IMG/VR virus record: IMGVR_UViG_3300011114_001028
Span: 1 to 59,982 of that record
From: a virus
Strand: one strand, 5' to 3'
Length of the DNA: 59,982 nucleotides
The notes under the pieces are model-generated. The model saw only the letters and a program-made list of their open reading frames with translations. It ran no database searches and was not told the DNA's origin. This document shows, piece by piece, positions 26,401 through 35,100 of the stretch. Within the stretch, counting starts at the first letter, position 1, and each line of letters starts with the position of its first letter. The translations under genes and the position numbers were made by a program.

Positions 26401-28114
26401 TACGGGAATTTCTCTAGACACAATTACTGGTGAAGGATATGGATTGACAGCAGATATATATTTTGTCAACAATTCTTTAGATACGACAAGTTCTGGAATT
26501 GTTACAGTTACTAATGGTGGATTTGGATATAGAGTTGGTGATATTGTGGGAATCCCAAGTTCAATTTTATTTGGAAATGGTGCAACTTTAAAAGTACAAA
26601 CTTTGGGATCAGTAAATACTCTATTTTTGGACCAAATTCAAGGAAATTTTGATTCAAGCATTGCGATTGGAAAAAGATTAACCTATCAATCTACAGCAAT
26701 TGCTGGAGTTTCAAGTTTTGTTGGATTGGCAACAGTTTCATCAATTTTAGAAAATACAACATACGATGGACTTCACCTTAAAATTAAGCATAGAAATCAT
26801 GGAATGAATCAAACAAATAATTTGGTAAAAATTAGTGGTGTTTTAAGTGATGTTTTACCAACTACTTTGTCTGCAGATTATTTGAATACATCAACAAATT
26901 CAATTTCTGTTGTTTCTTCTTCTAATTTTTCTACTTTTGAAAATGTTGGTGTTGCTTCAACAAATCCGGGATATTTACTTGTTGACGATGAAATTATTTC
27001 TTACACTGGAGTTTCTGGAAATACTTTAACTGGAATTTCAAGAGGAATTGATAATAGAAAAATATTCACTCATACTGCTACATCAAATGTTTACAAATAT
27101 GAGTTTAATGGTGTTTCACTGAGAAGAATTAATAAAACGCACGATATGGCATCACCATTGGTTTCAGTTTCAAATCCAATTAGCATTGATAATTATCATA
27201 TAAAAATTAATATGGATGATACTAATTATGGAATTGATAGATCTGGAAATTCAAATGGTATTCCAAATCTTTATTTCAATACAACAAAAACTGCTGGTGC
27301 TAGTGGGATTGTAGCAAGTCAAAATTTAATATTTGAAACTATAACACCAAATGTGCAAATATTTACCCCAAAAGGAACTGGAATTGGATCTAGAATGAGG
27401 TCTATTTCTGGTAGAAGTGTGAGTGGAAATGAAGTTGCATTCTCAGATTTGGGATTTGAAGAAATAGAATTAAATAGATCCAACAATCTAACTTCTACAA
27501 GAATTATTGCATCCAGAGTAAATGAAACAAGCAAACTTACAAGTCTTCCAGGAAATAAATCGTTTACTTTGGCAATTGACTTATTTACTTCTGACACAAA
27601 TGTATCTCCAGTAATAGATCTTGAAAGAGTTAATATGATTCTCACAACAAATCGTATTGATAAACCAATAACGAATTTTTCCACAAATAGATCTATTAAA
27701 CAAATTGGGCAAGATCCACATGCAGCAATTTATGTTTCAAATACAATTTCACTTCAAAATCCATCTACTTCTTTGAAAGTTTTGTTTGGAGCATATCGTC
27801 ATTCTTCTGCAGATATTAGAGTCATGTATAAAACTTATCGTGATGATGGATCAGAAAATCAACAACCATATGTGCCATTTCCCGGATACAATAACTTTGA
27901 TGATGCCGGAAATGTTGTAAATTTTGCTCAGAATGATGGAAATCCCGATAAAATAATTCCACCAAGCGATTCTCTTTCTGATTGGAAAGATTATGAATAT
28001 ACTGAAAACCAAATACCAGAGTTTACAAAATTTTCAATTAAGATAATTATGGCTGGTACGAATCAAGCGTATCCTCCACAAATTAGAGATCTTAGAGCAA
28101 TTGCTTTGGCATAA
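20429..28114 (+). CDS. DUF4815-type virion protein (2561 aa)
   Basis: The N-terminus (PYYDDFNDEKNFYRVLFKPGNSIQARELTTLQSIL, then NHFFKEGARVIPGQISF) is the hallmark of the DUF4815 family found in the baseplate/tail region of T4-like cyanophages. It is probably a tail-fibre connector or peripheral baseplate protein in the place of gp9/gp10. LSPGKAYISGYE-like text (here ISPGKAYISGYEVNL) marks the domain's end near residue 350. Later segments carry Gly-rich beta repeats (GGFGYRVGDIVGIP) and a DDEIISYTGVSGNTLTGISRG module also seen in other virion proteins here. The role is inferred from family and synteny. Confidence 0.8.
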   Translation: MPQETNLNVTPYYDDFNDEKNFYRVLFKPGNSIQARELTTLQSILQNQIEKFGNHFFKEGARVIPGQISFTLEYDCIQVESEFLGIPLSLYLNSLLGIKIQGSTSGVTAKISNILTQSESDNGNITLYLEYEKSSNDFSTKSFSDGENLITLSNITFGLSNLISSGEQFAKAIDQNASAVGSASFISEGVYFLRGTFVKVPTQTLILDQYSNSPTYRVGLYVKEEIITADQDESLYDNARGFSNYSAPGADRLKISAELIKKEIDDFNDESFVELMRIQNGAIDKFVNRTEYSIFAQELARRTFDESGNYYVAPFNSVVKESLNSREGNNGIYYENQLTQSGKTPSEDLMIYQISPGKAYISGYEVNLDGSTLIDVAKPRDKGSVSGEGIQFDTGPKFTVTNVYGQPSVGVGTTAYLSLRSDRIGASKLSPSGDEIGVARAYDFSLSSTDYLGITTTYSLRVFDLQTFTQIGLSTNISLTKPILIQGNSSGARGYLKSSVSNSNILTLYGVEGQFIKDEGVNISGITTFGHTIRNIRDYKLSDINSIYSYRSSASNNCGFNADLVLDKSIIPPVTIQNSAVSSPTIPSFIITPDSNGFSTVTSTACNFIGVATVGNIVSYPRVGFNTITYNKISNISNDGRQLTLVSISTVSGICDGSIVQGISTVTTSDFSIRSSAIKNISDPSYTVRLTKGNVSEIDVENTDIALKTQYLISSFSNNIIVATTLTSGYTYQPYTNDRYCLAYSDGTSEPLSSDKFIFSNGFKDLSIKNLTVASGSNATLIVSIKKEKPKAKTKNILKANTLVINKSSNSASGVGNSSLNDGLTYSAIYGTRIQDKEISLNVPDVRRILAIYESSSTSDPVLPTITFVSGSLTGPNQDATDAIIGEKIIGETSGAVAIVIEKTTNTLGFIYRNGNFFIAGENIIFTDSGILGVCNSKTDGDRNINEKYALDFGQRLNFYDYSRIIKLDDNFNPTKKIKIVFQNYVIDASDVGDIVTVNSYPSEEYKYSQIFNESSTSDIIDIRPRVSNYSATSAISSPFEFESRNFTASGQSSNYYIAPNETITVSFSYYLPRIDRLFLTKEGNFQLQKGVSADNPLPPGQVDGGLEIATFYLPAFLYKTSDVRLNYASHKRYRMQDISRLETRISNLEYYTNLSLLETSTESLSIKTNGVDRFKCGFFVDNFKSHASHSIANVDFRASIDKQQGYLRPLNFTTAVDLIVGSESLIGIAATPNSSVDLGFVQDLQNSNVKKNGNIVTLSYTSTPFVKNEFATRIENVTPFLVVFYSGIIELNPSSDTWVDTTTVAANRVNIEGDYKSTIQQLQVDERTGWSETDWGAWQTDWVGTVVQDNVSQSMVQVSTEFSDTFSRAGQSGWLTDSVAARGGPPPDWAAGDLRGQRGFWEFEVEQKGTVTSDRTTISNERTTTTSAKQSRTGVAWNVSERVDTANLGERVVNTDIIRFMRSRNVEFISRKLKPRTRMYAFFDRVNVTSYCFPKLVEIRMTTGTFQVGETVNGRISSSSGTRIGITPEISFRVATSNHKYGPYNSATDVYTINPYDDTQTLSSTYSSTSSILNVDTSSLQNIVTGGFSGRIVSGMTLSGQTSGAQAVVTNVRLVSDNIGTLIGSFFIPDGNISPNPKFETGNKTFRLTTSDTDSQVANIITTSAQESFFASGVLQTKQDTVLGIRNANVRKEPKVDTPRTISSTNNDGGGVIATLDVNQRINVTGEQITSSVYRDPLAQSFIVSEQNGVYATKLDLYFQAKDDTLPVIVQLRSIESGLPTTKVLPFSEVEVLPSQIAISTTGQVGTSVTFKAPVYLENTKEYAIVLLSDSTNYTVWISRMGEEDVTTVNLPESAKKIVSNQPYLGSLFKSQNGSTWEPSGYEDLKFILYKAQYTTTPGTVTFYNPSEGISNGTLCNLPKDAVQSFSKRITIGVCTNISNYAGIIPGVSIGITDMSVSGKLIGVGGSVSQSVGAALSTVSAGIGYTTFGATGISLDTITGEGYGLTADIYFVNNSLDTTSSGIVTVTNGGFGYRVGDIVGIPSSILFGNGATLKVQTLGSVNTLFLDQIQGNFDSSIAIGKRLTYQSTAIAGVSSFVGLATVSSILENTTYDGLHLKIKHRNHGMNQTNNLVKISGVLSDVLPTTLSADYLNTSTNSISVVSSSNFSTFENVGVASTNPGYLLVDDEIISYTGVSGNTLTGISRGIDNRKIFTHTATSNVYKYEFNGVSLRRINKTHDMASPLVSVSNPISIDNYHIKINMDDTNYGIDRSGNSNGIPNLYFNTTKTAGASGIVASQNLIFETITPNVQIFTPKGTGIGSRMRSISGRSVSGNEVAFSDLGFEEIELNRSNNLTSTRIIASRVNETSKLTSLPGNKSFTLAIDLFTSDTNVSPVIDLERVNMILTTNRIDKPITNFSTNRSIKQIGQDPHAAIYVSNTISLQNPSTSLKVLFGAYRHSSADIRVMYKTYRDDGSENQQPYVPFPGYNNFDDAGNVVNFAQNDGNPDKIIPPSDSLSDWKDYEYTENQIPEFTKFSIKIIMAGTNQAYPPQIRDLRAIALA

Positions 28115-28115
28115 T

Positions 28116-28343
28116 ATGATTCAAAATAATTTAATTCCTGTAGAGGGAAAACCAAATCTTTACAGGGATTCAAGAAGTAATGCTATCGTATGTGCTGATA
28201 ATACCGCGTATAATCAGCACATGAAATATATAAAGGAAAAGGAATATGAAAAAATTAAAATCCAATCATTAGAAAGTGAAATTTCAAGCATTAAAAGTGA
28301 TGTAGCAGAAATAAAACATCTACTACTTAATATGATAAAATAA
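28116..28343 (+). CDS. Small conserved phage protein with coiled coil (75 aa)
   Basis: The start is taken as ATG 28116, one base after the DUF4815 stop. A longer frame from TTG 28101 would only add residues inside the previous gene. The 75 residues begin MIQNNLIPVEGKPNLYRDSRSNAIVC and end with a heptad-like helix (KIQSLESEISSIKSDVAEIKHLL) that is probably a coiled coil. I recall proteins with this VEGxxxLYRDxxSxAI opening before gp13 in cyanophages. Function is unknown; a small virion or assembly part is plausible. Confidence 0.65.
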   Translation: MIQNNLIPVEGKPNLYRDSRSNAIVCADNTAYNQHMKYIKEKEYEKIKIQSLESEISSIKSDVAEIKHLLLNMIK

Positions 28344-28346
28344 ATA
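28339..28346 (+). promoter_or_regulatory. Late promoter element AATAAATA (neck operon)
   Basis: This one-base variant of TATAAATA spans the stop of the preceding small gene and lies 22 nt before the gp13 ATG. Confidence 0.5.
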
Positions 28347-28368
28347 TTTTATATAAAAAGAAAAAGTA

Positions 28369-29211
28369 ATGGCACAGCCAACAACCAGGCAAGAATTAAT
28401 TAATTATTGTAAAAGAAAACTTGGTTATCCAGTATTGGAAATTAACGTTGCTGATGAGCAAATTGAAGATCTTGTTGATGATGCTGTACAGTATTTTCAA
28501 GAAAGACACTTTGATGGTGTTGAGCAAATGTATTTAAAATATATAATTACTCAAGATGATATTAATAGGGGTCGAGCATCAACAACAGGATCTGCAGGAA
28601 TTACTACAACTAGTGCAACATCGTCAATTGTTGGAGTTGCTGTTACATTTAATTATGTAGAAAATTCAAACTATATTCAGATTCCTCCAGCAGTTATTGG
28701 AATTAATAAAATTTTTAAAATTGGTGGAAATAATACAATATCGCAAAGCATGTTTAATGTGCAATATCAATTAATGTTAAATGATGTTTATTATTTTAAC
28801 AGTATTGAATTGTTATCATATACTATGGTTAAAAGATACTTAGAAGATATAAGTTTTCTTTTAACTCCAGAAAAAAATATTAGATTTAATCAAAGGCAAG
28901 ATAGATTATATCTAGATATGGATTGGGGAGCACTTTCTGTTGGTCAATATATAATTATTGATTGTTATCGAGTTTTAGATCCAAATGATTATCCTAGAGT
29001 TTGGAATGATTCATTTTTAAAACCATATTTAACCTCATTAATTAAAAAACAATGGGGTCAAAATTTAATTAAATTTAGAGGTGTAAAACTTCCCGGTGGA
29101 GTTGAGTTAAATGGAAGAGAAATTTACGAAGATGCAATAAATGAATTAGAGGATATTAAAAAAAGAATGATGAATGAATTTGAATTACCTCCATTGGATG
29201 CTATTGGATAA
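28369..29211 (+). CDS. 13: gp13-like neck protein
   Basis: The 280 residues compare with about 309 for T4 gp13. TTRQELINYCKRKLGYPVLEINVADEQIEDLVDDAVQYFQERHFDGVEQMYLKY is the standard gp13 opening in cyanophages. DWGALSVGQYIIIDCYRVLDPNDYPRVWNDSFLKPYLTSLIKKQWGQNL is a second conserved block. gp13 with gp14 forms the neck that seals the filled head and joins the tail. The last base of the stop overlaps the gp14 start (TAATG), which indicates coupling. Confidence 0.92.
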   Translation: MAQPTTRQELINYCKRKLGYPVLEINVADEQIEDLVDDAVQYFQERHFDGVEQMYLKYIITQDDINRGRASTTGSAGITTTSATSSIVGVAVTFNYVENSNYIQIPPAVIGINKIFKIGGNNTISQSMFNVQYQLMLNDVYYFNSIELLSYTMVKRYLEDISFLLTPEKNIRFNQRQDRLYLDMDWGALSVGQYIIIDCYRVLDPNDYPRVWNDSFLKPYLTSLIKKQWGQNLIKFRGVKLPGGVELNGREIYEDAINELEDIKKRMMNEFELPPLDAIG

Positions 29212-30581
29212 TGTTAAACCCATTTTTTCTTCAGGGAGCTGCCTCTGAGCAAGGATTAGTTCAAGATTTAATAAACGAGCATATAAGAATGTTTGGGGTG
29301 GAAATTTATTATCTTCCAAGAAAATATTTGACAGAAAGATCAATCATTAAAGAAGTTATACAATCAAAATTCGATAAAGCATTTCCTTTAGAAGCATATA
29401 TTTCAAATTTTGATGGATATGCTGGAAATACTGATGTTTTGTCAAAATTTGGAATTTCAATTAGTGATGAATTGACATTAATAGTATCAAAAGAAAGATA
29501 TGAAAATTATATTCAAGAATTAATAAAAGATGATACTAATGTAAAATTATCCTCAAGACCAAAGGAAGGTGATTTAATTTATTTTCCTTTGGGGGATAAA
29601 TTATTTGAAATTAAATTTGTAGAAAATGAGAAACCATTTTACCAACTTGGAAAAAATTATGTTTATGAATTGAAATGTGAATTGTTTGAATATGAGGATG
29701 AAGATATTGACACTGGAATATCTGAGGTTGATAGCATTATTCAAGATGAAGGATATATTGCAACACTATTACTTTCTGGTATTGGATCAACTGCAACAGC
29801 AATAACATCTCTTGCTGTTGGTGGAGTGAAACTGATAAGTCTTATAAATGATGGACAAGGATATTCATCTACACCAACAATCAATATTTCTCCTCCTGGA
29901 GTTGGAAATACTGCAACTGCAGTTGCAATTATGACTTCTAGATCTGGATTAACAACTGCATATTCAATTAAAGATATCTTTATTACAAATCCAGGATATG
30001 GATATACATATTCTCCGTCAATATTTTTCATTGGTGGCGGTGGAAATGGAGCAATTGCAACTGTGTCAATTTCAACTTCATCTGTAGGAATTGTTACTAT
30101 TACTGGTGGAGGAAGTGCTTATACAACTTCACCAACAGTTACATTCTCTTCACCAAATGTATCTTATGGTACAACTGCAACTGCAATTTCTGTTGTTTCA
30201 TCTGCAGGAACAATTTCACAAATTAGATTTACAAACTCTGGAGTTGGATATACTGTAACTCCAACAGTTATAATTTCAAATCCATCAATGATTGGATCTG
30301 GATCATATGAATATAACGAAATTGTTGTTGGATCTGCAACATCAACAACAGCAAAAGTTAGAAGCTGGGTTTTATCCACAAAAACTCTTGAAGTTTCAAT
30401 TGTTGATGGAGAATTTTCTATGGGTGAAAGTATCACTGGACAAACTTCTGGTGCAACATATACATTAAAGTCTTTCAATAAAGATAATTTGGTAGATTCT
30501 TATAATCAAAATGCAATAATTGAATCCGAAGGAGATGCAATTACAGATTTTACAGAAAGTAATCCATTTGGAGATGTTTAA
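29211..30581 (+). CDS. 14: gp14-like neck protein with extra beta-repeat domain (456 aa)
   Basis: Residues 1-165 match gp14: NPFFLQGAASEQGLVQDLINEHIRMFGVEIYYLPRKYL, then KFGISISDELTLIVS and FYQLGKNYVYELKCELFEYEDE. T4 gp14 has about 256 residues. The added C-terminal region, about residues 180-400, carries four or more G-x-G-Y beta repeats (GQGYSSTPTINISPP, GYGYTYSPSIFFIG, GGSAYTTSPTVTFS, GVGYTVTPTVIIS), the same module seen in the giant baseplate protein. This suggests head-neck decoration gained by module transfer. Confidence 0.9.
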   Translation: MLNPFFLQGAASEQGLVQDLINEHIRMFGVEIYYLPRKYLTERSIIKEVIQSKFDKAFPLEAYISNFDGYAGNTDVLSKFGISISDELTLIVSKERYENYIQELIKDDTNVKLSSRPKEGDLIYFPLGDKLFEIKFVENEKPFYQLGKNYVYELKCELFEYEDEDIDTGISEVDSIIQDEGYIATLLLSGIGSTATAITSLAVGGVKLISLINDGQGYSSTPTINISPPGVGNTATAVAIMTSRSGLTTAYSIKDIFITNPGYGYTYSPSIFFIGGGGNGAIATVSISTSSVGIVTITGGGSAYTTSPTVTFSSPNVSYGTTATAISVVSSAGTISQIRFTNSGVGYTVTPTVIISNPSMIGSGSYEYNEIVVGSATSTTAKVRSWVLSTKTLEVSIVDGEFSMGESITGQTSGATYTLKSFNKDNLVDSYNQNAIIESEGDAITDFTESNPFGDV

Positions 30582-30610
30582 TTGTTAAATATATGTAAAG
30601 GATAATACAA

Positions 30611-31654
30611 ATGTTTGGACATTTTTATCACGAAATTTTTCGAAAAACTATAGTTGGGTTTGGAAATATTTTTAATAATATTGAAATACATCACAAAAAT
30701 AATTCCGATGATAATTTTAGTATCATTAAAGTTCCACTTGCATATGGACCGACTCAGAAATTTTTAGCAAGAATTGATCAAGATCCTACGGCTTTAAAAC
30801 CAATCAAAATAACATTACCAAGAATGTCCTTTGAATTTGTTGGATTGAATTATGATTCATCTCGAAAAGGATCTTCAACTCAAACCTTTATAACTACACC
30901 ATCCACAAATTCTTCTCTGGCAAAAAAGGTCTACATGCCAGTTCCATATAATATGCAATTTGAATTGAATATTATGACTAAATTAAATGATGATTCTTTA
31001 CAGATAATAGAGCAAATATTACCATATTTTCAACCGCATTATTCAATTACAATTAATTTAGTTACTCCAATTAATGAAAAAAAAGATGTGCCAATAGTAC
31101 TGGAAAGTGTTTCTTTTAATGATGATTATGAGGGAGATTTTGATAATAGAAGAGCATTAATTTACACTCTTAGATTTACAGCAAAAACTTATCTGTTTGG
31201 TCCAGTGCCAGATTCTTCTACAGGAATTATCAAAAAAGCAACTTTGGACTATATGACAGATACAAATACTCAAAAGCGAGAAGTTAGATATTCTGTAACT
31301 CCAAGAGCAACTAAAGATTACAATTCTGATGCAACAACCACCTTGTCATCTGATGTTGATGATGAATCCATTTACATCTCAGTTTCTGATGCATCATCTA
31401 TAATAGTTGGAAGTAGATTATATGTTGATACAGAGCAAATGTATGTAAAATCAAAAGATGGTAACAATTTGGTTGTAATTCGAGGATATGAAACTGGTGG
31501 AATCACTGGACACCCAGTTGGATCTACAGTTGATCTAATAACTTCATCCGATGATAGTTTAATTCAAATTGACGATGATTTTGGATTTAATGAAACTACT
31601 ACATTTTTTCAAGATTTTAAAGAATATAGTCCTTCACAAAATATTGATTTGTAA
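30611..31654 (+). CDS. 15: gp15-like tail completion and sheath stabiliser protein
   Basis: MFGHFYHEIFRKTIVGFGNIFNNIEI followed by IIKVPLAYGPTQKFLARI and VYMPVPYNMQFELNIMTKLNDDSLQIIEQILPYFQP is the gp15 pattern. The length of 347 residues exceeds T4 gp15 (272). The extra C-terminal part has a small DDESIYISVSDASSIIVGSRLYVDTEQMYV module that recurs in other virion proteins of the window. gp15 caps the tail tube and sheath at the head end. It is 3 bases ahead of gp16. Confidence 0.88.
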   Translation: MFGHFYHEIFRKTIVGFGNIFNNIEIHHKNNSDDNFSIIKVPLAYGPTQKFLARIDQDPTALKPIKITLPRMSFEFVGLNYDSSRKGSSTQTFITTPSTNSSLAKKVYMPVPYNMQFELNIMTKLNDDSLQIIEQILPYFQPHYSITINLVTPINEKKDVPIVLESVSFNDDYEGDFDNRRALIYTLRFTAKTYLFGPVPDSSTGIIKKATLDYMTDTNTQKREVRYSVTPRATKDYNSDATTTLSSDVDDESIYISVSDASSIIVGSRLYVDTEQMYVKSKDGNNLVVIRGYETGGITGHPVGSTVDLITSSDDSLIQIDDDFGFNETTTFFQDFKEYSPSQNIDL

Positions 31655-31656
31655 TT

Positions 31657-32094
31657 ATGAAGGAAAAGTTTAAGAATTTAAATGATTCTTTTGATGTTTC
31701 TTCAACCTTTGCCGAAATAATCAATCCAATAGAATCTAAAGTAGTTGAGTCCGAAATAGAAAAACCTGAAAGTATTAATATTGATAATGAAATATTAAAA
31801 GATTATGAATATACAAGAGGAAATCTTTATTCATTAATTGAAAAGGGTCAAGAGGCAATTAATGGAATTTTGGAATTGGCGCAAGAAAGTGAAATGCCGA
31901 GAGCATATGAAGTTGCAGGACAACTAATTAAAAATGTTGGAGATGTTGCAGACAAATTAATGGATCTTCAGAAAAAATTAAAAACTATTGATGAAGTTAA
32001 ATCAAAAGGTCCAACAAATGTTACTAATGCATTGTTTGTTGGATCTACAACAGAGTTATCAAAATTTATTAAGGCGCAAACTCAAAAACAATAA
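31657..32094 (+). CDS. 16: gp16-like terminase small subunit
   Basis: The 145 residues are close to T4 gp16 (164). DYEYTRGNLYSLIEKGQEAINGILELAQESEMPRAYEVAGQLIKNVGDVADKLMDLQKK is the conserved helical oligomerisation core. The protein regulates the large terminase during packaging. In this genome the large subunit gene lies 6 kb away, after a fibre and several small genes. Confidence 0.88.
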   Translation: MKEKFKNLNDSFDVSSTFAEIINPIESKVVESEIEKPESINIDNEILKDYEYTRGNLYSLIEKGQEAINGILELAQESEMPRAYEVAGQLIKNVGDVADKLMDLQKKLKTIDEVKSKGPTNVTNALFVGSTTELSKFIKAQTQKQ

Positions 32095-32105
32095 ATTAAA
32101 CCAGG

Positions 32106-32113
32106 AATAAATA
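32106..32113 (+). promoter_or_regulatory. Late promoter element AATAAATA (fibre gene)
   Basis: This one-base variant of TATAAATA lies 20 nt before the ATG at 32134 in a 39-nt intergenic gap. Confidence 0.5.
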
Positions 32114-32133
32114 CTATTAAACTTTAGTGAATA

Positions 32134-35100
32134 ATGGAATTTCATCAAAATGATATTTTACCATCTATAAATGATGTAATAGAAAAAACAGATGATTTAC
32201 CATCAGTAAAAGATTTTATATTTGAAACCGTAGATGAAGAAAATTTAGAAATTGTCGAAATAGAAGAAGTAAAAAAAGATAATCAAGATTTAACTGAAAT
32301 TGTCAGATTGATTAATGATGTTAGAAAAGATATTCCAAAAATACCAGAAATTAAATATTATGATGAAGAACTTTTAATTATTTCAGAAAGATTAGAAATT
32401 TTAAAAAATTATATTACATCTATTCCAGAAATAAAATATTATGATAGTGATTTAGAAAATTTAGACCATAAAATTGAAAATCTAAAAGAATCTATTCCAA
32501 CTCTTCCAGCATGGATTAATGAAGTAAATGAATTTCCCGATTTTTCTTGGATTGGAAAAACTTTTAATGTTATAGATTCAGATTTTATAAATCTCAATAA
32601 TAACATAGAATCTATTAAATTTAAACTTGATACTCAAATTGATCAATTAATAGAATCAATAGGCACTAAGGAATTTGAAATAAACATCAATGTTAAGGAA
32701 ATTGATCAAAAATTAAATACAATTAAAGATAGTATTTACAAAGAATTAAAAGAATCGGCTTTAAAAATTTGGCAGTTAAAAAAAGATACTAAAGAAGATT
32801 ACAATTCTTTAAATGATAAAATTAAAAATGAATACTTTATACTTTATCAAAATATTGAAGAAAAACTTGAAAATGAAAATGATATTTTAACAAATGATAT
32901 TGTTTCATTAAAAAATTATTTTACTTCATTAAAAGAAGAAATTTTAAATTTACCAAAAATAAAATATTATGATGAGGATATCAATTTTTTAACAAAAGAA
33001 ATTTCCTTCAATTCTAAGGATATTAAAGAACTGAAAGATATTGTACAAAATATTAAGAGTAAACAAAAGGAGTTACAAGAAGGTCTTTTAAATATTCCAC
33101 CAAATGTAAAAAATTCAGATCCATTAACACCTTTAGATCAAAATTTTGCAACTCTTGATGATCTTGCAAATCATTATAGAATTTTTATTAATAGAATTCA
33201 AACACAACTTTCTGCGATTGGTGGAGGTGGTGCAGGATTCATTAAAGATCTTGATGATGTTGATATTACTGGAATAACTACAGATTCAATATTAAAATGG
33301 AATTCAACATCTAACAAATGGGTTATTGGATCATTATCTGTTGGTGCGGGTGGAACATGGTCAACAAATTCAATTGGTATTCATACAACTAAAAATGTTG
33401 GAATAGGTACTACAACTGCACAATCTCAATATTCATTGTATGTGCAGGGAGATGCGTTTTTTACTGGAAATGTTTCTGTTGCGGGAACAATTACATACGA
33501 AGATGTAACCAATGTTGATTCAATTGGATTCATAACAGCAAGAAGTGGTCTTCTTGTTGGATCTGCAACTACATTTACGGAAAAATTGGTTGTAGACGGA
33601 AACGCTCGTGTAACTGGTATTCTTACAATTGGTACTGCATCTATCACAATTGATGGTGTTAATAATAGAATATCAATTGGTAATGAAAATGTTGTTATTA
33701 ATAACTCAAGTATTACAATTGGATCAGGTGTTTCAATCAGTGCATTTGCTTCCGGTATTAATACTGCTCCAAATGTATTATATGTTGCAAAGGATGGAAA
33801 TGATTCAAATAATGGTTCTTCAATTGACAATGCATTTTTATCTATTAAATCTGCTGTTGGAATAGCAACAACAGGAACTACAATTAAAGTTTTGGCCGGA
33901 ACTTATATTGAAAACAATCCGATAGAAGTGCCACCTTTTGTTTCTATTGTTGGAGATGATTTAAAAACAGTAACTGTTGTTCCACAAACAACAAATCAAG
34001 ATTTATTTCATGTCAGAAAGGGTTGTTATATTGCAGAAATGACTTTTATTAATCATGTTTCCCCAGCAGCTGCAATTTCATTTCCAACAAATACTGTTGC
34101 ACTTAATGAGGGTGGTGGTAAATGGGAAAGTCCTTATATTCAAAATTGTACCAGTAACACTACAACTGGAACTGGATTAAGAATTGATGGTGCTCAAGCA
34201 GATGGTCTTAAATCAATGGTTTGTGATAGTTATACACAATACAATCAAGGTGGAGTTGGAGTAGCAGTTACAAATGAAGGATTTGCTCAATTAGTTTCAG
34301 TCTTTACAATTTGTTGCAACCAAGCAATTACTTGTTATAAAGGAAGTCAGGTTGATCTCACAAATAGTAATTCTAGTTTTGGAACTTATGGTCTAGTTGC
34401 AGATGGTGTAAGTGATCTTCAATATACTGGAGTTGTAACATCATCTGCTTCAGCATCTCAAGATAAGATATCCGTATCAATTACAACGTCTATAAGACCT
34501 TATGATGGTCAGGTTGTTTACTTTGATAGATTATATCAATCTGTTGCTTCTGTAACAGTTTCTGCTGGAGGTACTGGATATACAAGTGCTCCAACAATCA
34601 CTATAGATTCACCAACTGGACCAAACGGAGAAACTGCACAAGCATTTGCAACATTAAATAATGATTCGGTTTCAGAAATTACGATAATTAGTAGTGGAAA
34701 TCAATATGAGGCAATACCAAATATTATAATTTCTGCTCCAAATGTTGGAGTAAATACTGCTATCGCTTCTGCATTAATGTCTCCAATTTATTATACAATA
34801 AATAGTTCAACTCCCATTTCCTCAGGAATTTCCACTTTAACACTTGACGAAAATCTTATTAATACAATAAGTATTGGTACAACAGCATATTTTCAACAAG
34901 TAAGCAAAATTGTTGCAAGTTCACATACATTTGAATATATTGGATCTGGAAACACAATTACATCAGCAACACCAAAAACTGGTGGTGTAACTATTCAAGA
35001 AAATGAAATTGTTACATCTAATGGTGGAAAAGTTGTTTACACTAGTACAGACCAATCTGGTAATTTTAGAATTGGAGATGGATTAAAAATTAATCAAAAT

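Noticed and set aside
28101-28115. Earlier TTG start for the small gene before gp13
   Set aside because: It only extends the gene into the end of the DUF4815 frame. ATG 28116 gives the conserved MIQNNLIPVEG start and abuts the upstream stop.
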